A stretch of DNA of 15,957 bases from Desulfobacteraceae bacterium (GTDB lineage Bacteria > Desulfobacterota > Syntrophobacteria > BM002): the NCBI GenBank assembly GCA_002899795.1, contig PPDG01000416.1, forward strand, positions 1 through 15,957. The letters are read 5' to 3'. Of this stretch, positions 7,229 to 14,153 are shown in pieces. Positions within the stretch are counted from its first letter, which is position 1, and each line of letters starts with the position of its first letter. The position numbers and the translations under genes are program-made. The notes below the pieces were generated by a model that had not been told where the DNA came from, made no database searches, and saw only the letters and a list, made by a program, of their open reading frames with translations.

Positions 7229-8107
7229 ATGAGCAAAACGGTAACCATTGATGATGTAACCCTGCACATGAGCCATCCGGATGAATTGCCCATGAAGTGG
7301 GTGGGGCAAAAGGAGTTCATGGACCAGATCCTTGCCGCCTGGCTTGTAGTTGGCCCCGATGACCTGCCTTTGAGTCCTCGCCTCCTCGGCAAACCTGGAG
7401 TGGGCAAAACCACTCTTGCCTACGCTGCTGCCAAGAAGCTGAACCGCGAAGCATACATGTTTCAGGCGACCATGGACACACGGCCCGAGGATCTGCTGGT
7501 AACCCCGGTGATTTCTGAAGCAGGGAAGATACAATACGTAGCCTCGTCCATCGTCACCGCTATGATCCGAGGGGGTGTAGCGATTCTAGACGAGGGCAAC
7601 CGCATGAGTGAAAAAAGCTGGGCCTCTCTGGCGCCCTTGTTGGACAGCCGCAGATACGTGGAGTCAATTGTCGCCGGGATCAAGATTCACGCCCATGCCG
7701 ATTTCCGCATCTGCGCCACTATGAACGACGACGCCAGCACCTTCGAACTGCCGGAGTACATTCACTCTCGATTGCAGCCACAAGTGTTCATTGATTTCCC
7801 GGAACGTGAAGAAGAAAAACTGATCCTCGCCCAGAACCTTCCTTTCGCCGATGACACAATTCTCAACTACGTTGTGGACTTTTTGCAGATGAGCCACTTG
7901 GCCCAGGAGCGCTATACGGTTCGCGATGGTATCAACATTGGGCGTTATGCCATTAAACTTCTGGCCACGTCCCGAAAGCTGAAATGGCCGCGACGCGTGC
8001 CGCCATCTCCCAAACAGCTTCACAAATCTATTGATCAAGCCATCCATCTCATCCTTGGACAGCACGCTCGCCGCTACTTGCCACCACCCGATGATGCCGA
8101 ATCGTGA
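7229..8107 (+). CDS. MoxR-type AAA+ ATPase
   Basis: 292-residue ATPase of the MoxR/AAA_5 group, chaperone-like machines that usually work with a dedicated partner protein. Motifs in order: Walker A GKPGVGKTT (residues 54-62), a MoxR-style TRPEDLLVTPV loop (84-94), Walker B VAILDEGN (117-124, with Asn where many MoxR proteins have Ile or Asn), sensor 1 ATMND (163-167), and a likely arginine finger in IHSRLQP (Arg181). The lid domain follows and includes a YTVRDGINIGRYAIKL segment. There is no transmembrane segment, so the protein is probably cytoplasmic. It is followed by a REP-like hairpin and then the TraB-like protein. The usual VWA-domain partner of MoxR proteins is absent nearby. Confidence 0.9.
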   Translation: MSKTVTIDDVTLHMSHPDELPMKWVGQKEFMDQILAAWLVVGPDDLPLSPRLLGKPGVGKTTLAYAAAKKLNREAYMFQATMDTRPEDLLVTPVISEAGKIQYVASSIVTAMIRGGVAILDEGNRMSEKSWASLAPLLDSRRYVESIVAGIKIHAHADFRICATMNDDASTFELPEYIHSRLQPQVFIDFPEREEEKLILAQNLPFADDTILNYVVDFLQMSHLAQERYTVRDGINIGRYAIKLLATSRKLKWPRRVPPSPKQLHKSIDQAIHLILGQHARRYLPPPDDAES

Positions 8108-8123
8108 CGGCGTAATGGCATTC

Positions 8124-8195
8124 TGTGGGAGCGGCTTTCCAGCCGCGACTTTAGCCATTCACCCATTGGATCGCGGCTGGAAAGCCGCTCCCACA
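8124..8195. repeat. REP-like perfect inverted repeat (25-bp arms)
   Basis: The arms TGTGGGAGCGGCTTTCC-AGCCGCGA and their exact reverse complement are separated by a 22-base centre (8124-8148 and 8171-8195). The wording closely resembles REP palindromes known from Pseudomonas (GTGGGAGCGGG-type). It sits between the MoxR gene and the TraB-like gene. It may attenuate transcription between them or protect the 3' end of the moxR message. The bases after it are not U-rich, so it is not a classic terminator. Confidence 0.75.
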
Positions 8196-8244
8196 TGTAC
8201 TATTTAAACATTTGCTGAATATATCCACCAACAAGCGGACAACT

Positions 8245-8670
8245 ATGCAACCAGAGCCAGGTATCTTTTACGAAAACATTTGCTTCGTGCCAGTCCTACA
8301 TGGTCGGCTTGAATTCGCCATGGCCGTCATCCGCTGGTTTGCCCGCTGGCAACCGGATGCGGTGGCAGTGGAATTTCCCGGGACACTGCGGGAACCATTG
8401 CTCAAAGGACTCAAGCGGCTACCGCTGCTCTCGGTTGTTCTTTATAAAGAAAAGGACGGTACGCACGTTTACTTGCCCCTAGAGCCCAACGACGGTGTGG
8501 TGGAAGCTGCTCGCCTTGCTTTGACTCATGATCTTCCCCTCCATTTCATTGACCGAGATCTGGAGTCCATGCCTCAGATTAACGAAGCATTTCCGGATCC
8601 TTATGCTATGCAACGGATTGGCCACACCGCCTACTGCCAGGCGTACGCGGATCAGTCCGCTGAGAGATAG
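8245..8670 (+). CDS. TraB/ChaN-like protein of unknown function, N-terminal part before an in-frame TAG
   Basis: 141 residues from ATG 8245 (an in-frame TTG at 8212 is less likely). It contains VPVLHGRLEFA (15-25), DAVAVEFPG (38-46), YLPLEPNDGVVEAARLA (76-92) and PLHFIDRD (98-105). This order (a His/Gly loop, then a buried strand with an acidic residue) resembles the TraB/ChaN/DUF5682-type fold. It ends in TAG at 8668-8670, but the same frame continues open to 10095, and the second half of the fold (CGISH motif) lies after the stop. The 141-residue piece is therefore half a domain. Either the gene is broken by a point mutation or sequence error, or the TAG is read through. No function is assigned. 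Confidence 0.6.
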   Translation: MQPEPGIFYENICFVPVLHGRLEFAMAVIRWFARWQPDAVAVEFPGTLREPLLKGLKRLPLLSVVLYKEKDGTHVYLPLEPNDGVVEAARLALTHDLPLHFIDRDLESMPQINEAFPDPYAMQRIGHTAYCQAYADQSAER

Positions 8671-8688
8671 GCGACCAGGCAGGATTTT

Positions 8689-10095
8689 TTGCGTGAAGCC
8701 AACATGGCTTACCATCTTCAGAGGCTCAGAAAAAAGCACCAGCGTATTCTCTTTGTCTGTGGTATCAGCCATTACCCTCGTATTATGGCTCTACTCTCGA
8801 GCACTCAGGCTCAACCTATCGGGCGCCAGCGTCGCGATGGAGTAATCCTCGCCCATCTGCATGAACGTTCCAGCCGGGAAATCATGTCCGAGATACCCTA
8901 TCTCGCAGCCGCTTTTGAAACACAGCGGCATGAGCTTTTGACCCTCTGGCGGGAACAACCTGACGGTTCTCCTCCCCTGGATCGTCTGAACCAGCATGAA
9001 ACTCTTTTCCAGGATGCGGCCCGCCAACACCTGCAAAACTCTCAGGAGGAAGTAACACTCCAACAGCTTGCAGTGCTCCGTCGTTTTGCCAGAAACTATG
9101 CACTTGTTCAGGGTTTTCTTGCTCCAGATTTCTACCAACTCGTCGTTGCTGCCCGTGGTGCCGTGGATGACAACTACGGTTACGAGATTTGGGATCTGGG
9201 AAGCCGATACCCGTGGCAGGAGGAGAATCCCACCCTTCCCACCATTGAGCTTCGCGGTGAGGATCTTTTCTTGAACCAGAAAAAAATCCGTTTTCATCGC
9301 CGTTTCAGCACCATGCGTCGCCGTCTTGTGCCGGTTCCTGCTAAAAAAAGGCGATCGCAGGAACAACGTCCCGGAGAATGGCAGCGCCAGTGGCAGGGGC
9401 ACATGATTTGCTCCTATCCCCCGGAAGATATTGTCATCGAAGGCTGGGGCCACTACATCAAGAAAAAAGCAGGGCAGATCCTGGCCGCTGAGAACAGCAG
9501 GACTGTCCCTTTCACCAGTTCTCTTATGGATGGGATTGACTTGCGTGAGACAATTCGCAACTGGCACGAAGGCAAACTCTATGTAAAGGAAAACTGGTCT
9601 CTACGGGGAAAGGTGGGTTCAGTGGTGCTCATCTTTGATGAAGACCTGCCTGCCGAAAGTGAGGCGGAGAGATTCCCTTGGCGCGTGACCTGGCTGGGTG
9701 AACATGAGCAGGAATCAGACATGGCATTTTATGCCACTCCATCAGGCCAGCACTTCGTCGGACCAGGAATATCGCGCTGTCAGTACGGTGGCTTCATGCT
9801 TACCTATCCCCCCATGCGGGTATACGACATTTGGCAGGACTCATTTTTTGACATTGCCAGCACTAAATCGGAACGATTGTTGCTGGCTGCCATCGACTAT
9901 TGCGAACAAGCCCAGATTGCCTACATTGCCGCCAAGCCCCCCCGGAGCTGGTGCCATACGGTGGCAAGCCGTTACCGCAAGAAAATCATCTATTTACCCA
10001 TTGGTATGTTCTCACCGGTTTTTCTCAAGAAGATTCGTACCTTTCATGTCCTGGACGGCCATCACGTGCGGGAGGTAGCCGGTGAATATATCTAA
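8689..10095 (+). CDS. TraB/ChaN-like protein of unknown function, C-terminal part after the TAG
   Basis: 468 residues in the same frame as the preceding piece. The first segment, ILFVCGISHYPRI (20-32), looks like the TraB-family G-x-x-H strand and loop that would complete the domain begun upstream. The rest (about residues 60-468) is a long soluble region I do not recognise. It has an Arg/Lys-rich stretch RRRLVPVPAKKRR (near 210-222), IVIEGWGHYIKKKAG (near 249-263), a Trp-rich middle with SLMDGIDLRETIRNW, and a C-terminal HVLDGHHVREVAGEYI. There are no membrane helices. A separate start at TTG 8689 with AGGA just upstream, 18 bases after the TAG, could allow reinitiation. There is no sign of further decay, which argues that the break is recent, artificial or bypassed. 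Confidence 0.65.
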   Translation: MREANMAYHLQRLRKKHQRILFVCGISHYPRIMALLSSTQAQPIGRQRRDGVILAHLHERSSREIMSEIPYLAAAFETQRHELLTLWREQPDGSPPLDRLNQHETLFQDAARQHLQNSQEEVTLQQLAVLRRFARNYALVQGFLAPDFYQLVVAARGAVDDNYGYEIWDLGSRYPWQEENPTLPTIELRGEDLFLNQKKIRFHRRFSTMRRRLVPVPAKKRRSQEQRPGEWQRQWQGHMICSYPPEDIVIEGWGHYIKKKAGQILAAENSRTVPFTSSLMDGIDLRETIRNWHEGKLYVKENWSLRGKVGSVVLIFDEDLPAESEAERFPWRVTWLGEHEQESDMAFYATPSGQHFVGPGISRCQYGGFMLTYPPMRVYDIWQDSFFDIASTKSERLLLAAIDYCEQAQIAYIAAKPPRSWCHTVASRYRKKIIYLPIGMFSPVFLKKIRTFHVLDGHHVREVAGEYI

Positions 10096-10100
10096 GTAAA

Positions 10101-10289
10101 GCTATCAGCGATCCGCGATCCGCTTTCAGTAGCAGAAATTGGCTTTTACTGATGGTATTTCCTTCGATCTTCTCTTAATTGGTCCCATCGAGAAAATCCT
10201 GATCTGGGTCATGAGACACCCACCATGCAGCCGAGACTCCTCGCTGTTCAGGGCTGAAGCTGACCCCTGATAGCTGATCGCTGATAGCT
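10101..10289. repeat. Spacer bounded by inverted heptamer-periodic tracts
   Basis: The left tract 10101-10128 reads as 7-base units GCTATCA, GCGATCC, GCGATCC, GCTTTCA. The right tract 10267-10289 reads CTGATAG, CTGATCG, CTGATAG. The outer 14 bases are perfect reverse complements (10100-10113 with 10276-10289). It fills most of the 258-base gap between the TraB-like gene and the transglutaminase gene. The enclosed 138 bases hold no gene I can support. Confidence 0.7.
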
Positions 10290-10353
10290 CGGAATTTGCA
10301 AACAGCATGATTCTCGGCTAAGATACCGTATCTCCTAACCTCGAGGCATTGGT

Positions 10354-12084
10354 ATGAGAAGAATTGTCTGCCTGGCTTGTGCCCTGTTCTTTCTCTGGAA
10401 CTTTCCCTGCGCCGCTGAAAACTATGTGCTCGTGGGTCAGATGGGATCCGAGATCCGTTACGAACTCGTGCAACGGGTAACGCGCAACCCAGGCACTCAA
10501 AAGCTGGTCTTGAGTTTCGTAGTGCCACCGACTTTTGAATCTCCTACCTACCGACAGGAAATTCACGGCTTCGATCTCGCTTTTTCCCCCCAGCCCAAGG
10601 ACAAGAAACGCTCGCAAGATAAGCGGGGAAACCAGATCATTGTCGCCACCTGGGAACCAACTCCTCCTGAAATCACTGCCCGCATCTCATTCAAGGCCCA
10701 GAACCAGACGAGGCTCCAGCAATTACAGACGAGGACTCCCTTCCCTCTGGGCAAAGTTCCGTCTGATGTCTCACCCTATCTCTCCCCTACCAAACAGGTA
10801 CAGTCGGATGATCCTCGCATACGGAAACTGGCCAAGGAACTCACCCAGGGTGTGACCACCCAGTTTGATGCGGTCCAGCACATCCTCACCTGGATAGTGG
10901 ACAACCTGCGCTATGTTACTCCCCCAGCAAAATATGATGCCATCTACGGCCTGGAAGCGCGCAAAGGAAACTGTCAGAATTTCTCTCACTTGAGTGCAGC
11001 TTTGATGCGGGCGGTGTCTATTCCTGTCCGCATTGTAAATGGGGTAACCCTTGACCAGCCCTTCAATGTCTCCAGGAAAAGCGGTGTACTAACTTTTAAA
11101 ATGGGACAAGGGCGCCACTCCTGGATCGAGGTCTGGTTTACGGACTTGGGTTGGGTGCCTTTCGATCCACAGCAAACCGAGCTTTTCGTTTCCAATCGCT
11201 ACATCAGAATCGAGATTGGCATCGACAACAATGAGGCCATCAACGATGGCCTTTTGCGCTGGTCGCAGATATCGGGAAGTAAAGGAAAACCCAGGCTGCA
11301 GGAGTCCATCAGTGCCGATTTTGACCGCGACCAGGTTAAACTTTCAGGCAGTCGCCAGGAATACGGGCCGAGGAACCTGCTTCTTGTTCCTCCTGTTCAG
11401 GCAACTTTTACAGAAATAAAGGTGGAGCCACCGCCGCCGCCACCAGTGATAACCGAACCTGAGCGGCGCAAGCTTCTTTTCCGCGTGCCCTTTCTCTTTG
11501 GTAACCTCGAGTTCCCGGAAAACGTTGATTTCGCTTTTCCCCGAGGTCCAGCAAGTACGGTCGGCACTGACAGCTACCAAATGACCCGCAATTTCGTAGT
11601 GGAGACCGCAGAGTACGTCACCACCAAACTAATCCAGTATGCTCAGGTTTTCGAGCTCCGCAAGCCTGTTAAGCTGGAAAAAATAGGGCTGGCACTCCAT
11701 AATTTCGGCGGCGAAGGGCAACTCTGGCTTGAACTCCGGCAGGACAACAACATGAAACCGGGAGAGCAAATAGCCACGAGTGACTTTATAAATCTGAACC
11801 AGCTCTCCCTGAAGCCAGGCTACCGTTGGGTGGATTTCGACTTCAGCCGGGAAAAGCCCGAACTCATGCCGGGCAACTACTGGATAGCGTTGGGATTTAC
11901 CGGTAGCCCTATCGTTAACTGGTTCTACACCTACGGCAAGCCGGTGGGACCCGTTGAGGGCACGCGCTACAAAGGAGTGTACCAGGCTGACTGGAGCAAC
12001 GCTCTCAGTTATGAGTTCAATTATCGAGTCATTGGTCTCACGGTAGAGTCCAGTAAGCAGTCTGCGCTAAGCGCTCCGGAATGA
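10354..12084 (+). CDS. Exported transglutaminase-like protein with C-terminal beta-rich domain
   Basis: 576 residues with a Sec signal peptide (cleavage likely after CAA near residue 21). An N-terminal beta domain is followed by a transglutaminase-like papain-fold core (about residues 150-285). The full catalytic triad is present: Cys207 in RKGNCQNFSHLSAAL, His255 in GRHSWIEVW, and Asp271 in WVPFDPQQ. The family acts as a cysteine protease or amidase, or as a structural remnant. A proline hinge (PPPPPP, about residue 362) leads to a C-terminal domain with LWLELRQDN, GYRWVDFDFS and GNYWIALGF, which looks like a jelly-roll or carbohydrate-binding-like fold (resemblance only). The protein should be periplasmic or secreted. 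It has the same orientation as the MoxR and TraB-like genes, but a 258-base repeat-filled gap makes co-transcription doubtful. Confidence 0.85.
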   Translation: MRRIVCLACALFFLWNFPCAAENYVLVGQMGSEIRYELVQRVTRNPGTQKLVLSFVVPPTFESPTYRQEIHGFDLAFSPQPKDKKRSQDKRGNQIIVATWEPTPPEITARISFKAQNQTRLQQLQTRTPFPLGKVPSDVSPYLSPTKQVQSDDPRIRKLAKELTQGVTTQFDAVQHILTWIVDNLRYVTPPAKYDAIYGLEARKGNCQNFSHLSAALMRAVSIPVRIVNGVTLDQPFNVSRKSGVLTFKMGQGRHSWIEVWFTDLGWVPFDPQQTELFVSNRYIRIEIGIDNNEAINDGLLRWSQISGSKGKPRLQESISADFDRDQVKLSGSRQEYGPRNLLLVPPVQATFTEIKVEPPPPPPVITEPERRKLLFRVPFLFGNLEFPENVDFAFPRGPASTVGTDSYQMTRNFVVETAEYVTTKLIQYAQVFELRKPVKLEKIGLALHNFGGEGQLWLELRQDNNMKPGEQIATSDFINLNQLSLKPGYRWVDFDFSREKPELMPGNYWIALGFTGSPIVNWFYTYGKPVGPVEGTRYKGVYQADWSNALSYEFNYRVIGLTVESSKQSALSAPE

Positions 12085-12103
12085 ATAACCAAAAAACACC
12101 TTT

Positions 12104-12145
12104 CTTGCTGCCTTCTGCTTGCTGCCTGCTGCTTTCTGCCTTCTG
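12104..12145. repeat. Heptamer tandem repeat, consensus CYTKCTG, six units
   Basis: Six consecutive in-register 7-base units, each ending in CTG: CTTGCTG, CCTTCTG, CTTGCTG, CCTGCTG, CTTTCTG, CCTTCTG. It starts 19 bases after the transglutaminase stop codon. Confidence 0.75.
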
Positions 12146-12193
12146 CCCACTTGTCCTGAGCTTGCCGAAGGGCTCCCCTCAGCCCAATGCATG

Positions 12194-12217
12194 GTGCTTA
12201 GTCCTTAGTGCCTAGTC
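12194..12217. repeat. Heptamer tandem repeat, consensus GTSCTTA, three units
   Basis: GTGCTTA, GTCCTTA and GTGCCTA in register, followed by a partial GTC. The word is related to the CTTAGTT tract at 3132-3156 (both contain a CTTAGT core when read across units). Confidence 0.6.
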
Positions 12218-12334
12218 ACTCTCCGTCCTCAACCTCTTACAACAAATGGCAGCGAAGCGAAACTGGGAACCCGCTTGCGGGACTGAGCGGAGCGGAGCGA
12301 GCGCGAATAAATGACCTAATGACAGCGAAGCCAC

Positions 12335-12376
12335 ATGACAAATGAGAAATTAAAAAATGGGCAATGAGAAATGACC
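12335..12376. repeat. A-rich heptamer-like tract, consensus ATGANAA
   Basis: ATGACAA, ATGAGAA and ATTAAAA in register, then one 8-base unit, then ATGAGAA and ATGACC. It is more degenerate than the other tracts. Confidence 0.5.
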
Positions 12377-12477
12377 TGTTCCCGCTCCCCTCTGCCAACT
12401 ACCAGCTATTTCTCGAAACGAACCCTTGTCCCCTGTTCTGTTACGAGTTACAAGAAACCCTGATACAAGATTAGTAG

Positions 12478-12513
12478 GTCGGATGGTTTTCGCCTCGGCG
12501 AAGTTCATCCGAC
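12478..12513. repeat. REP-like hairpin
   Basis: GTCGGATG (12478-12485) pairs with CATCCGAC (12506-12513), and an inner stem TTCGCC pairs with GGCGAA around a two-base TC loop. It resembles widespread REP-type hairpins with a TTCGCC...GGCGAA core. Confidence 0.7.
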
Positions 12514-12535
12514 ATTAACCGGAGAAAAGGAGATT

Positions 12536-12584
12536 GGTCGGATCAACCCCGCTGAAGCGTGGCTATTGCAAGAACGATCCGACC
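12536..12584. repeat. Second inverted repeat with the same GTCGGAT word
   Basis: GGTCGGATC (12536-12544) is the perfect reverse complement of GATCCGACC (12576-12584), with a 31-base loop. It sits 29 bases before the start of the FMN-reductase gene and within its leader, so it could affect expression. The shared word with the hairpin at 12478-12513 suggests a paired REP (BIME-like) unit. Confidence 0.6.
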
Positions 12585-12613
12585 CACAATGATCTTCACA
12601 AGGGACTATTATA

Positions 12614-13468
12614 ATGGAAATTCTAGGTCTAGTAGGTTCACCCCGAAAGCTCGGCAATAGCGAATTGATGGTCAAGGAAATCAGCCGGCGCATTCCCGAT
12701 CCGCACCGGTTAAAGCTTGTCCGTCTTCCTGAGATGGACATCAGACCATGTCGGGCATGTTACACTTGCTTATTTGATGACCACACATGTCCTCAAGCTG
12801 ATGATTTTCCCACAATCCTCGAGGCCCTCCTGCAAGCCGACGGACTCATCCTGGCCGTCCCGGTCTATCTGCTTGCAGCCAACGCCAGTCTCAAGCAGTT
12901 TTTGGATCGCGGTCTCTCTCTATATGGCCACTTTGAGAAGCTCTGGGGGAAACCGGCTGTGGCGGTGGCCATCGCCGGCATCCCCGGCATGGAAGGATAC
13001 ACCAAGCTTTGCCTGGACAGTGCCCTTCGGCTTATGGGTGCCCGACCCCAAGCCAGTGAAGTAGTTTACGGTGCCCTGCCGGGAGAAGTGTTTATGAACC
13101 AAGAAAACCTCACTACCGCTGAAAAGCTGGCGAAAGCACTTTTCGGCCCACCTCCAGACTGGCAGAGTGAGCCCTGGCGCTGCCAGGCATGCGGCGGCGA
13201 CACCTTTCGATTTCTTGGATCAGAGCAGGTTCGCTGCATGACATGCAGCAGTCCAGGTATGGTACAGATCGCCGACGGACTAGTCTCCTTTGCAGTAGAT
13301 CCTAGCGAGGACCACTTTTTCCTTAGCTTAGAGGGCGCCCTGCGACATCTTCGTTGGCTCCAGGGGATGAAAGAGAGGTTTCTTGCCAAAAAAGGAGAGC
13401 TGAAGGCAATCTGCTTGGACTATCTCCATGAGGGCGAGTGGCTAGAGCCGAAACATAAAAGAAAATAG
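12614..13468 (+). CDS. Flavodoxin-fold NAD(P)H:FMN reductase with Fe-S-like Cys motif and zinc ribbon
   Basis: 284 residues. The N-terminal FMN-reductase domain (about 1-180) has the phosphate-binding loop GSPRKLGNS (8-16). A cysteine cluster CRACYTC...C (Cys46, 49, 52, 59) sits where iron-sulfur flavoproteins (Isf type) carry their compact four-Cys motif, so a [4Fe-4S] cluster is inferred. AVPVYLLAANASLKQFLDR follows as in the family. A C-terminal extension has two CxxC pairs (Cys190/193 and Cys208/211), a likely zinc ribbon or rubredoxin-like knuckle, then a helical tail. It probably transfers electrons from NAD(P)H or ferredoxin in an anaerobe; the substrate is unknown. It appears to be a single-gene unit with a terminator-like hairpin after it. 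Confidence 0.85.
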   Translation: MEILGLVGSPRKLGNSELMVKEISRRIPDPHRLKLVRLPEMDIRPCRACYTCLFDDHTCPQADDFPTILEALLQADGLILAVPVYLLAANASLKQFLDRGLSLYGHFEKLWGKPAVAVAIAGIPGMEGYTKLCLDSALRLMGARPQASEVVYGALPGEVFMNQENLTTAEKLAKALFGPPPDWQSEPWRCQACGGDTFRFLGSEQVRCMTCSSPGMVQIADGLVSFAVDPSEDHFFLSLEGALRHLRWLQGMKERFLAKKGELKAICLDYLHEGEWLEPKHKRK

Positions 13469-13484
13469 AGTCCCTGCTAAACCC

Positions 13485-13538
13485 TAGCGTTGCACACCCA
13501 CCCCGGCAGAAAAAAGGCAACGGAACGCTAAAATTTTT
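13485..13538 (+). terminator. Possible intrinsic terminator after the FMN-reductase gene
   Basis: TAGCGTTGC (13485-13493) pairs with the interrupted arm GCAACGGAACGCTA (13517-13530), and AAATTTTT follows directly. The loop is large (about 23 bases) and the U-run short, so efficiency is doubtful. Confidence 0.4.
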
Positions 13539-13549
13539 GTTGCAATTTT

Positions 13550-13578
13550 GTGACAATTTCTCTAGCCTCACCTATTAG
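13550..13578 (+). promoter_or_regulatory. Candidate promoter for the speD-speE operon
   Basis: GTGACA (13550-13555), 17 bases, TATTAG (13573-13578). It is one mismatch from the -35 consensus and two from the -10. It would give a leader of about 170 bases before speD, unusually long and compatible with leader-based control. Confidence 0.35.
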
Positions 13579-13711
13579 TGCTTATTAGTCCGCACAGCCC
13601 GGGCTTTCGCCACGAGAACACCGTTACTCCCCCGATGGAAAGACAACTTTTGTTTTCCAGGATTGCCTTATCTGGCTGTGCAATTTTTGTCCAACCTCAA
13701 CACAAAGGCGA

Positions 13712-13752
13712 AGGTATGACCTGACCCAGTTCAAGCATTAGCGGGTAACTGC
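13712..13752 (+). promoter_or_regulatory. Possible pseudoknotted leader element next to the speD start
   Basis: ACCC (13724-13727) can pair with GGGT (13743-13746) while the adjacent AGTT (13728-13731) pairs with AACT (13747-13750). The two pairings cross, as in an H-type pseudoknot. A small hairpin AGGT/ACCT (13712-13722) precedes it. The only purine-rich candidate ribosome site (GCGGG at 13741-13745) lies inside the 3' strands, 12 bases before the ATG. I could not match it to a known riboswitch class. Confidence 0.3.
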
Positions 13753-13757
13753 AAAAG

Positions 13758-14153
13758 ATGAAATCACTTGGCAAACATTTGATCATCGAGTTGTTTCAGT
13801 GCGACAGCACCCTCCTGAACGACGTCAAAACCCTTGAACACCACCTGCTGGCAGCGGTCCAACTTTCCGGGGCCACTGTTATCCAACCATTCTTCCACCA
13901 ATTTTCTCCCCATGGCATCACCGGGGTTGTGGTAGTCGCCGAGTCACATTTCGCTTTGCACACCTGGCCGGAATATGGCTACTGTGCGGTGGATATCTTC
14001 ACCTGTGGCGATACTGTCAATGGCCACGTGGCGCTCGACTATCTGAAAGAGAACCTTGGAGCCGCCAATGCTTCTGTCATGGAGATAAAACGTGGTGTCC
14101 TGGATCTCCCCCAGTCTGAAATAAGACACAAACCCGACCAGGATGCGGCATGA
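13758..14153 (+). CDS. speD: S-adenosylmethionine decarboxylase proenzyme (class 1B, SpeH-type)
   Basis: 131-residue pyruvoyl enzyme that decarboxylates S-adenosylmethionine to give the aminopropyl donor for polyamine synthesis. The proenzyme cleaves itself at the Glu-Ser bond in VVVAESHFALHTW, where Ser63 becomes the pyruvoyl group. The catalytic His68 and Cys83 (in AVDIFTCGD) are at the positions described for the Thermotoga enzyme. Length and motif order are typical of the short bacterial/archaeal form. It overlaps speE by 4 bases (ATGA), so the two are translationally coupled. No strong ribosome site precedes the ATG; the leader may control access. Confidence 0.96.
   Translation: MKSLGKHLIIELFQCDSTLLNDVKTLEHHLLAAVQLSGATVIQPFFHQFSPHGITGVVVVAESHFALHTWPEYGYCAVDIFTCGDTVNGHVALDYLKENLGAANASVMEIKRGVLDLPQSEIRHKPDQDAA

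Larger units (their letters stand above)
12085..12613. other. 529-base non-coding spacer packed with short repeats
   Basis: No gene is supported here. From left to right it holds pyrimidine-rich heptamer tracts (12104-12145 and 12194-12217), a TTGTCCTGAGCTTGCCGAAGG word of a type often seen as a dispersed bacterial repeat (near 12151), a small CCCGC/GCGGG hairpin (12270-12281), an A-rich heptamer-like tract (12335-12376), and two hairpins sharing the word GTCGGAT (12478-12513 and 12536-12584). The next gene follows directly. Confidence 0.7.

Noticed and set aside
8791..9567. 258-codon open frame on the minus strand
   Set aside because: It lies antisense within the C-terminal TraB-like frame, has no ribosome site or recognisable domain, and the plus-strand protein is the better reading.
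13700..13757. TPP-riboswitch-like words (GGTATGACCTGACCCAGTTC) before speD
   Set aside because: The order of conserved words does not match a TPP aptamer on either strand, and the CUGAGA half is missing.
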